From an uncultured archaeon (GTDB lineage: Archaea > Thermoplasmatota > E2 > DHVEG-1), in the NCBI GenBank assembly GCA_902384685.1, contig CABMCU010000007.1, forward strand, positions 1-40,686: DNA of 40,686 nucleotides, written 5' to 3'. The notes under the pieces are model-generated. The model did no database searches and had not been told where the DNA came from. It saw only the letters and a list, made by a program, of their open reading frames with translations. A program made the position numbers and the translations under genes. Positions 1 through 6,579 of the stretch are shown piece after piece. The first letter of the stretch is position 1. Each line of letters starts with the position of its first letter.

Positions 1-75
1 GGTTTTAAACTAGCTGAACTTGTCGCTTTGACAAACTAATCAGAGAGAATAGCAAAAGTCATCAAAGAAGGGCAA

Positions 76-999
76 ATGTTTATTTTAGAATCAACCGTAC
101 CACCTGGAACTTCTGAAAATCTCGTCATTCCCATATTACGAAAGAATATGAAGAAATATTTTTATTATGCTCATTGTCCGGAACGCGCGATCCCTGGAAA
201 AACACTTACTGAAATGGTTTTTAACGATCGAATAATCGGAGGATTGGACGTAAAATCCGCTAAATTAACTCAACATCTCTATTCGTCTTTCGTCAAAGGT
301 ACTATCTATATTACGAATACAAAAACTGCAGAATTTGTAAAGTTGATGGAAAACACCTTCCGAGACATCAATATTGCTTTAGCAAATGAATTTGCATTGA
401 TGGCCGAGGAATTCGAAATCGATGTGTGGAAAGCCATCGAAATGGCCAATAGGCACCCTCGGGTGGATATCCTTAAACCTGGACCTGGTGTTGGTGGTCA
501 CTGCATCGCGGTAGATCCGTTATTTTTAGCAGAAAAAAGCAGTAGATCTCGAATTGTGAGCTTGGCAAGAGAAATCAATGACTCCATGCCTGCTTATGTC
601 ATAAAAGTAGTAAAAGATATATTAAAGGATATTGAAAATCCAACTATCACACTTCTTGGTTTAGCGTATAAAGGAAACGTTGATGATACGAGAGAAAGCC
701 CCTCGTTTAAGATAAAAAAGATAGCAGAAAGTGAAGGAATGACTGTTAAATTGTATGATCCGCTCATCCGAAATTTTCCGGGAAATCTACACACTATTAA
801 CGAAGCGGTACAAGATGCCGATTGTATTGTCTTAGTAACAGACCACGATATTTTTAAAACCATTGACCCAAAATCTTTACCGGTACGAAAGAAAAATCTG
901 ATTGATACTCGGAACATCCTGAATCATCCTCTCTGGAGAGATGCAGGGTACCACGTAAGAATATTAGGAGTTGGATCACTCTCGGAGATATTAACATAA
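76..999 (+). CDS. UDP-ManNAcA/UDP-sugar 6-dehydrogenase (WecC/UGD family), 5'-truncated
   Basis: This is the C-terminal two thirds of a nucleotide-sugar dehydrogenase that oxidises the C6 hydroxyl of a UDP-hexose (UDP-ManNAc or UDP-Glc type) to the uronate with two NAD+. Numbered from the ATG at 76, it shows the ESTVPPGT segment that ends the NAD domain (5-12), the central dimer domain with KLMENTFRDINIAL (89-102), the catalytic Cys143 in GPGVGGHCIAVDP, and the C-terminal domain signature LLGLAYKGNVDDTRESPS. The reading frame continues upstream of 76 with family-like residues (SERIAKVIKEGQ), but a TAA at 37-39 interrupts it and the Rossmann N-terminus lies off the window. The ATG at 76 is therefore probably internal, and the gene is partial or broken. 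UDP-ManNAcA dehydrogenase is favoured over UDP-glucose dehydrogenase by overall similarity only. Confidence 0.85.
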   Translation: MFILESTVPPGTSENLVIPILRKNMKKYFYYAHCPERAIPGKTLTEMVFNDRIIGGLDVKSAKLTQHLYSSFVKGTIYITNTKTAEFVKLMENTFRDINIALANEFALMAEEFEIDVWKAIEMANRHPRVDILKPGPGVGGHCIAVDPLFLAEKSSRSRIVSLAREINDSMPAYVIKVVKDILKDIENPTITLLGLAYKGNVDDTRESPSFKIKKIAESEGMTVKLYDPLIRNFPGNLHTINEAVQDADCIVLVTDHDIFKTIDPKSLPVRKKNLIDTRNILNHPLWRDAGYHVRILGVGSLSEILT

Positions 1000-1055
1000 A
1001 AGATACTTTTTGTTTTAAGTTGGAGTAAATAAAAAAAGAAGAAAAAAGACCGTGG

Positions 1056-1160
1056 TTATTTCTCCGCGAGCTCATCGTAGGGCTCATCCCGGTATTTATC
1101 AGAGACCTCTATGATTTCTAATACCAATCCTTGTGGCGTGATTTTTACGAATTCAACCAT
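1056..1160 (-). CDS. Small hydrophilic protein (34 aa)
   Basis: This ORF is too short for routine calling, but it starts with ATG at 1160 behind a strong GGAGGAGG site about 4 bases upstream and ends with TAA at 1056. The product starts MVEFVKITPQGLVLEIIEVS and has an acidic tail ending DELAEK. It has no signal peptide or membrane segment, and I do not recognise a family. The frame stays open upstream to a TAA at 1236-1238. A second, perfect AAGGAGG (1228-1234) lies just inside that opening and a TATA-like box sits at about 1256-1265. An N-terminally longer form with a non-ATG start is therefore possible. Codon content and the RBS support a real gene; the function is unknown. Confidence 0.5.
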   Translation of the reverse strand: MVEFVKITPQGLVLEIIEVSDKYRDEPYDELAEK

Positions 1161-1255
1161 TGTTCCTCCTCCAAGAGCAACATCATTGTGGTTATACCAT
1201 TGTATGGTGGTGATGTGTAGAATGTCGCCTCCTTATGTACTTAATATGAAAGGTC

Positions 1256-1265
1256 ATATATAAAT
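1256..1265 (-). promoter_or_regulatory. Putative TATA box for the 34-aa protein gene
   Basis: On the minus strand this reads ATTTATATAT, close to the archaeal TATA consensus. It would place transcription start near 1234, immediately before the AAGGAGG at 1228-1234. No factor-B recognition element was verified. Confidence 0.3.
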
Positions 1266-1476
1266 CTTCATAAAAAATATAATAAATATATTTGCTGCAT
1301 TTCATCAGGGTTAATCTATACAGAAAGCTTCCTATATGAAATAAACTTGAATTGCATTAAATAATATACACAGATTTTGTATCCCTTTTTGATGTAGAGT
1401 TTTTCAGGATGAAGCTTGGTATGTTGAAAATAATTTGAGCTTACAGCTGTCCTTACGAAATGATTTTCTTTACGAT

Positions 1477-1659
1477 TTAAACGCTTTTTCCAACATCCCA
1501 GACAGTTATGAGTGCGAGCAAACCTACTACAGGTGTGATGAACATCGCGAGACTCGATGAGACACCGATGAACAATCCACCAAGATAAGGGTGTAGGATA
1601 AAATTTTTGTTAACAATCTTCTTCAGTACAATAGAAAGTTTTATTAAAAGAGAGTAGTA
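1477..1659 (-). pseudogene. C-terminal remnant of a membrane protein, no start codon
   Basis: On the minus strand an open frame of about 60 codons runs from just after a TAA (1660-1662) to a TAA at 1477-1479. It encodes a convincing membrane-protein tail: a basic amphipathic stretch (VLKKIVNKNFILHPYLGG) followed by two hydrophobic segments (LFIGVSSSLAMFITPVVG and LLALITVW) and the end DVGKSV. There is no ATG or GTG in the frame before the hydrophobic core, and the only TTG lies inside it, so the N-terminus appears to be lost. The preceding region is the promoter side of the divergent rhodanese gene. I cannot assign a family. Confidence 0.45.
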
Positions 1660-1698
1660 TTATTTTAACGTAAATAATTTTATATTTTTGGATATAAA

Positions 1699-2145
1699 AT
1701 GAGGAAAAAAATAATTCTTATAATAATGATTCTGCTATTAATTACGATTACTGTATTTTTTATAGGTTTATCAAGCAATCCCACTAATCACCAGGGTTAC
1801 ACTAATATTACTGTTGAACAAGCCTATAATCTTTTGACGAATGCCTCAAATGGTATACAGATACCCATTGATGTACGAACAGATTCCGAGTGGACAATCG
1901 CACACATTGACACCCCCGCTCCAGAAAACCCACAACATTGGCCGAATTTACAACAAGGAGTAAATCTCACTGAATTCATGGAATTATACAAAGGGAAAGA
2001 AATCATCCTCTACTGCAGAGCAGGAGTGAGGAGCAAAACTGCTGCAAACATGCTTGTTGAACATCATTTCAATGGCACTATTTACAATATGATCGGCGGG
2101 ATTGACGCATGGATACTTGCAGGATATCCAACGAAAGCAAGTTAA
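1699..2145 (+). CDS. Membrane-anchored/exported rhodanese-domain protein
   Basis: This 148-aa protein has an N-terminal hydrophobic segment (about residues 4-24, after MRKK) that is a signal peptide or membrane anchor, followed by a single rhodanese domain (about 35-145). The active-site loop is CRAGVRS (106-112) with catalytic Cys106, preceded by the family's IDVRTDSEW motif at 57-65. Rhodanese domains carry persulfide and transfer sulfane sulfur; the anchor places this one on the outer face of the membrane. No thiol partner is visible nearby, so the substrate is unknown. The ATG lies directly after an AT-rich block with TATA-like sequence and has no clear Shine-Dalgarno site, so a leaderless or near-leaderless transcript is plausible. 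The gene is divergent from the membrane-protein remnant upstream. Confidence 0.85.
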   Translation: MRKKIILIIMILLLITITVFFIGLSSNPTNHQGYTNITVEQAYNLLTNASNGIQIPIDVRTDSEWTIAHIDTPAPENPQHWPNLQQGVNLTEFMELYKGKEIILYCRAGVRSKTAANMLVEHHFNGTIYNMIGGIDAWILAGYPTKAS

Positions 2146-2268
2146 AAATAAAAACTAGATTAAAGGACCCTGAGGGAATTGTGTCTAAAGATAGTACATC
2201 TTATGCTGATCGGTAATAAGTAATATCAAAGTCAATCTGGAAGCGTGGAGAAGAGATCGGAAATGTTT

Positions 2269-2406
2269 TTATACCTTTTTCTCCGGTTTTTTCCTCAGGT
2301 AGTAGCTCGATGCTCCATGCACTTTTTTTCTTTGTGCCATGGTCACTGCAGCAAAGATCCATAACACCATGGCAAAAAACCATTCAAGAATTTCTTTTGG
2401 TGTCAT
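2269..2406 (-). CDS. Mini membrane protein, KEI-EWFF type (45 aa)
   Basis: A 45-codon ORF begins with ATG at 2406 behind AGGTGA, a good match to the anti-SD, about 5 bases upstream, and ends with TAA at 2269. It starts MTPKEILEWFFAMVLWIF, has one transmembrane helix (about 9-23) and then a basic tail rich in K/R (QRKKV, YYLRKKPEKKV). A related product, KEIVEWF followed by VLYIFFTLMM and a basic/polar tail, is encoded in two frames at 4912-5069. The repeated architecture supports a real small-protein family. The positive-inside rule predicts a cytoplasmic C-terminus. The function is unknown. Confidence 0.55.
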   Translation of the reverse strand: MTPKEILEWFFAMVLWIFAAVTMAQRKKVHGASSYYLRKKPEKKV

Positions 2407-2756
2407 CCTCTCACCTTTTCACTACGGGAAAATTATGATATTCTATCTCCTCAACATCTCATTTACTTATTATTTTCCCTTTCTAGTGTCTAATGAGGAT
2501 ATGTCTTAATATAAAATAAGCTTATCGGTTTTTCTTCCAATCAACTAAAAATGAGCCGCTTTTTTCTGTTTGTTGAAAACGAAGGAACTCTGAAACGTTT
2601 TGTCCGACAAGACCTGAGATGTTTTAGGAAGAGTGTGTTATTTAAGGAAGGATGATAGAACGAGTGAGTTCAAAGGATTCTTCATCTCATTGTCTCATTA
2701 TTTTTGTTCTGGGAAGATCTGCATGGCTGATGATCGTAGGCGAGGAATGTTTGCTT
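2407..2756. other. Intergenic, no gene seen
   Basis: This stretch holds the upstream region of the 45-aa gene and the downstream flank of the broken PKD gene. A plus-strand ORF beginning at 2652 overlaps the PKD remnant antisense and is judged a shadow. I see no RNA gene or repeat. Confidence 0.4.
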
Positions 2757-3075
2757 TTAGAATTTGCGTTTGCAATACCTGAATATTCCGACGGTGCTAA
2801 TCCCTATCACCATTATAATGATCCCGATCGAAAGTTTTGAGCCGACTTGAAACTATGGCGACTTGACGTCCATCTGTGATGTTTCTCTGTCGACATTTCT
2901 TGAGGCGCAATGGACGGTGAGTGTGACGGTATAGGGGCCAGTTGCTGAAAACGAATCAGTTACGGTTTTACCAGATCCGGTGGTGCCGTCTCCGAAATCC
3001 TTTTAGTAGCGTACAATACCGATATCATCGTTTGAACCGCAGCAGCAAATGTGAGGATATAGGTTATAGGTAGAA
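2757..3075 (-). pseudogene. Broken PKD-domain surface protein with C-terminal TM anchor
   Basis: Read on the minus strand, about 3050-2850 encodes a PKD domain: GSNDDIGIVRY, then a stop, then DFGDGTTGSGKTVTDSFS and TGPYTVTLTV. After a second in-frame stop (TAG in VKSP-stop-FQVG) the same frame continues into a membrane anchor, LSIGIIIMVIGISTVGIF, with a basic tail RYCKRKF and a TAA at 2757. The first stop falls where the WDFGDG tryptophan should be, and upstream (about 3060-3090) the homology shifts frame and then ends. The homology ends within a few bases of the 3' end of the glycosidase-like gene at 3096, so the 5' part has been lost or replaced. PKD domains are beta-sandwich modules of archaeal surface proteins. 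Confidence 0.65.
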
Positions 3076-3095
3076 CAATACATCCCATTGGAATC

Positions 3096-4688
3096 CTATT
3101 TTGCTATAAATAATGCTTCTTTTGCATGAACCGTAAATGATTGTCCATCAGGTAATATCCCTGAATAATCATATGCAGTCGAGAGGCTCGGACAAATATT
3201 AACAATGACCCAGTAATTCTGAAACTCTCTGACGAACACGCCACCGTAATAATTGTGCGTCGAACCACTAATGACGCCTGGATTTGGATGCGCATATACT
3301 TGAAGCGAAGAATTTTGTATATCCCCTTTATAATTCTGGACTGGTTGCCCAAAGTCTGTGTCCATCATCGGATGGTACCCATTAATGATACTTCCAGTGG
3401 TCTCCTGTTCGAAAAACATCCAAGAATAGTACGCCTTTGAAATATCTGTTCCAATTGCAAGTAGAAAGCAGCCTATAGTGTATCTCATCCATTTCACCCT
3501 TTCATCATTAGGGGAGTCTATTGTACATCCGCTGTTAACTGCTATGATGTTCCCGAGTTGTGCCTGTTCATGGAGAAGATTAATCGGTACACATCCATAA
3601 TCCCATGAACCATCATATCCACCTGGCTGTGAGGAACTATCCCATCTCGCATGGATGAAACCTTCCCAGGTATGGATATGTGTTATTTGTTCACAGAACT
3701 GAGGAAATATCCATGCGTTTGGCATAATCATGTTACGGCTTGGAACAGAATTCAGTGCTGTCTTTACATTATGAATATGCGCTAGCATAAGAGTATTCCA
3801 ATTGTCTAGAAGGATCTGATCCCAATCTGAGAATGTTAATGTTCTTCTAAGAATAGTATCACCGTAATCGCTGTGCATCACCTTGGGATCTACACCTCCC
3901 CGGTCTAGCCAATAATATGCATCATCTAGAAACACACCGTCCGCACTTGGCGTGTCCTGAAGGAATTCGAGACACATAGTATTCGCAAAATAATCCGTCC
4001 ATGAGTTAACCATTACACTCGGATTCATGTAATACCCCTTATATGTGCCCTCATTTCTCCATATACGATGGTCAGAAGTTGTCCCATATATATCATGAAT
4101 AAACCAGTTCTCGTGAGTATTAATCACTGGCCATTCTTCCATCCAATCAGCCACCCAAATAAGATCGGCATATCCAATAATTTTTATATTTGGGTTGTAG
4201 GTTTTGATTTCAGACCCGTAATTGGTTGCCGCATCGCGGTTACAATCCAATAAATCAAAATGCTGTGCAACATACTGCCGATTGGCTGGGTTCTTCATCG
4301 TAAGGCTATATGCTATCGACATCTTCTGCAGTCTTCCAGACAATAAAGGAGGAGTATAAGTAGTAATATCGATATATCCGATGATAAATCGTGATGTAAA
4401 GTACGTCTTTGCAGTATCTTTGAAGTATGTGATATTCTGTCCAACAGTATAGTGAAGGAATTGAAGTGGTTTAACTATAGGAATCACCCATAAATCAACT
4501 GCATCGATGGTGATATATCCTCCTTCACCAGATCGATGGGTATAGCTGCCGAATATGAACCCTTTCTGTGATTCATACACATTGAAAGCTGAGGGATCTG
4601 ACCAATTACTTCCTGGTGTCACACTTACCTTAAAAAATAATAAAATTGTCGCAAAAACAATAACTTTCTTTCCCCAATTCTTTTCCAT
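3096..4688 (-). CDS. Secreted TIM-barrel glycosidase-like protein (GHL15-like)
   Basis: This 530-aa protein has an N-terminal signal sequence (basic MEKNWGKK then a hydrophobic run at about 9-22). The body resembles the putative glycoside hydrolase GHL15 group. It has a beta-strand ending in acidic residues, GVFLDDAYYW (251-260), a conserved WEGF segment (341-344), and late barrel strands with IIAVNSG and WMRYTIGCFLLAIG. The paired Asp at 255-256 and the Glu at 342 are the most likely catalytic acids, which is inferred from position. The C-terminal 70 residues look like a beta-sandwich tail. A role in cutting or trimming surface polysaccharide fits the neighbouring glycan genes, but no substrate can be assigned. 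Its start follows a weak GAAAG site. Downstream it abuts the PKD remnant. Confidence 0.65.
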   Translation of the reverse strand: MEKNWGKKVIVFATILLFFKVSVTPGSNWSDPSAFNVYESQKGFIFGSYTHRSGEGGYITIDAVDLWVIPIVKPLQFLHYTVGQNITYFKDTAKTYFTSRFIIGYIDITTYTPPLLSGRLQKMSIAYSLTMKNPANRQYVAQHFDLLDCNRDAATNYGSEIKTYNPNIKIIGYADLIWVADWMEEWPVINTHENWFIHDIYGTTSDHRIWRNEGTYKGYYMNPSVMVNSWTDYFANTMCLEFLQDTPSADGVFLDDAYYWLDRGGVDPKVMHSDYGDTILRRTLTFSDWDQILLDNWNTLMLAHIHNVKTALNSVPSRNMIMPNAWIFPQFCEQITHIHTWEGFIHARWDSSSQPGGYDGSWDYGCVPINLLHEQAQLGNIIAVNSGCTIDSPNDERVKWMRYTIGCFLLAIGTDISKAYYSWMFFEQETTGSIINGYHPMMDTDFGQPVQNYKGDIQNSSLQVYAHPNPGVISGSTHNYYGGVFVREFQNYWVIVNICPSLSTAYDYSGILPDGQSFTVHAKEALFIAK

Positions 4689-4911
4689 GTTTCTTTCAGC
4701 TACCCCGTAATAAAAAGGATAAAGTTGTCATCCAATCGTTATATTTAATAGTTATCAGAAAGATAAATATAGGGTGATTAAAAGGGAATACTTATAACAA
4801 TGTTCAACAAATGGAGAAAAAAACAGTTTTTTTTGGTAGATTGTCGGAAAGAGTTGACTTTAGACTTCATATATCATATTTCTTTCTCGCTAACTAGAGT
4901 GGAGTGAGAAG
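4689..4911. other. Intergenic between divergent genes
   Basis: AT-rich divergent region upstream of the GHL15-like gene and of the frameshifted mini gene. The only readable element is GGAGTGA just upstream of the ATG at 4912. Confidence 0.3.
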
Positions 4912-5069
4912 ATGAAATCGAAGGAAATAGTCGAATGGTTTTTACCACTGTGCTCTATATCTTCTTTACGCTAATGATGCATGACACACAAAAACAAAAG
5001 CGTGTGATGAAAGAAATAGAGACCCAGAATGCAAACTTGAGCTATAGCCAGCGACCACTTTTCAATTAA
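4912..5069 (+). pseudogene. Frameshifted mini membrane protein, KEI-EWF type
   Basis: An ATG at 4912 behind GGAGTGA opens MKSKEIVEWFLP and then runs into TAA at 4972. Changing to the next frame at about 4948-4950 gives VLYIFFTLMMHDTQKQKRV and a polar tail ending SQRPLFN with TAA at 5067. Joined, the product is about 52 aa with one transmembrane helix and a K/R/Q-rich tail. It matches the 45-aa protein encoded at 2269-2406: KEI, EWF, VL-IF and the basic patch occur in the same order. A single-base indel near 4948, or programmed frameshifting, would account for the break. The function is unknown. Confidence 0.5.
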
Positions 5070-5165
5070 TTTGTAGAGGAAGAATGGAATGCGCTAAGCG
5101 ACTGAGAAAATTATAATAAAAAAAACTGCGGATGAACCATTGACAATAATAAAAAAACTATATAA

Positions 5166-6332
5166 TTAAGTATTAGTAAGACGGGTAAAATAATAGCTAT
5201 GACCTTTTTCTAATAAGAAAAACGTGTCACCGTTGGCTACTCCAATTTTATTCCCAGCTTCACTGAAGAGTTCCCATTGATCATTATCTGGAGGGGAAAA
5301 AAGGACATTATGAGTAAATTGACACAATGATAGATCTATGGTATAATTACCTTCATTGTTTTTTCTAACTTTAAAATTGTTTCTATCTACTTTATATTCG
5401 ATTGCTTGAGTGTGATTAATATTAATGAGGTTATGTTGATAAATCCAATCAATGTAGTCTTGCCAAAGCGTAAGATTATTCTTTTGATTTGGATCATTTA
5501 ATAACCCTGGATGGCATCGCATGAAGATAATTTCTCGATTTTTTATATAATCTCCATATAATTTTTGTGCTTCTGGTAGTGTTTTACATGTGCCCCAATC
5601 CCAACCAAAGCCTGGATCACATGAACTCCCTATGTATTCTACAGCAGGGATATTTCCATCTGGAAACCGACCGTTATTGTTTATATTGGAAAAACCCTCA
5701 CCATAAATAGGCCAGTACGTTTCACTGAAACTTTTAAGAGCCAGAGTTATATTGTAATTTCCCCAGGAACTCCGTCCTAACCAGAAATGTGGTTTTACAT
5801 GGTAATTATTGTATAAGTTCCAAAGCGCAAAATAAATTGTTTTATTTGCTTGACTTAAATTGACATTATTCAAATCTTCTGCTTGTGAATGATTCCAATC
5901 ATGACAGGTCACAAATATATAACTTCTATTAAGGAACTCTATACTTTTATCAATATTTATTTGTGAAAATGCCGGGTATATAGGACCGAATTCTTTTACG
6001 ACTGAATAATTACGAAACTCATTTCCAAAATATTCGAGAATCCATGGAGAAGCAAAAATGACTAGGATATTGACGTATCCCCCGTAACTATGAATTTGTT
6101 GAGAAAGACCATCAAATCCTTTATTAGGGGGGTAATTATCCTCTGGATAGTAATCATCAAATGACCAAGTGATTTTTTTTATAGTAAAATATTTGCTAAT
6201 AGGACTTTCTGGTGCGTCTGCATTTATAATTTTTATGCCTTTTAGATCATTATTTGTTGTGTTAGTACATCCAGTTAATAATCCTGTAAGAATTATTATT
6301 GAAGTAACTAACACTATTACCAGTTTTTTCAT
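5166..6332 (-). CDS. Exported lipoprotein with polysaccharide deacetylase-like fold
   Basis: This 388-aa protein begins with a lipoprotein signal (MKKLV, hydrophobic run, then LTGC with Cys22). The body shows the layout of NodB-type deacetylases: SFDDYY (57-62) for the metal-binding Asp pair, CHDWNH (143-148) in place of the H-x-x-x-H motif, and a late MRCHPG (271-276) resembling the C-terminal His motif. The spacing is looser than in canonical NodB enzymes, so activity is uncertain; it may de-N-acetylate extracellular glycan or only bind it. Many N-x-S/T sequons agree with an exported archaeal glycoprotein. It is convergent with nothing upstream and lies between the DUF1616 protein and the frameshifted mini gene. 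Confidence 0.65.
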   Translation of the reverse strand: MKKLVIVLVTSIIILTGLLTGCTNTTNNDLKGIKIINADAPESPISKYFTIKKITWSFDDYYPEDNYPPNKGFDGLSQQIHSYGGYVNILVIFASPWILEYFGNEFRNYSVVKEFGPIYPAFSQINIDKSIEFLNRSYIFVTCHDWNHSQAEDLNNVNLSQANKTIYFALWNLYNNYHVKPHFWLGRSSWGNYNITLALKSFSETYWPIYGEGFSNINNNGRFPDGNIPAVEYIGSSCDPGFGWDWGTCKTLPEAQKLYGDYIKNREIIFMRCHPGLLNDPNQKNNLTLWQDYIDWIYQHNLININHTQAIEYKVDRNNFKVRKNNEGNYTIDLSLCQFTHNVLFSPPDNDQWELFSEAGNKIGVANGDTFFLLEKGHSYYFTRLTNT

Positions 6333-6579
6333 ATATTTTCTCTCCTGACAAAATAAATTTGATTATTTAAATCTTATTGAATTTGGTAATTTTTATCTTT
6401 TCATGTTATTACTTTCTCATTTCAAATAAACATGGTCCTATGATCTTAATGCATTTACATCTGAAAACTTCGAAAACGATGATATCGAAGATGTGTTTCT
6501 TAATTGTCGTTTTTAGCCATAGAAAATCGATTTATAAGATGGTGAAGATGATTTTCCGTAGATTTCGTATATATTTTTT

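Noticed and set aside
2652-2840. Plus-strand ORF of 62 codons
   Set aside because: It is antisense to the PKD/anchor remnant, which gives a recognisable protein in the opposite frame.
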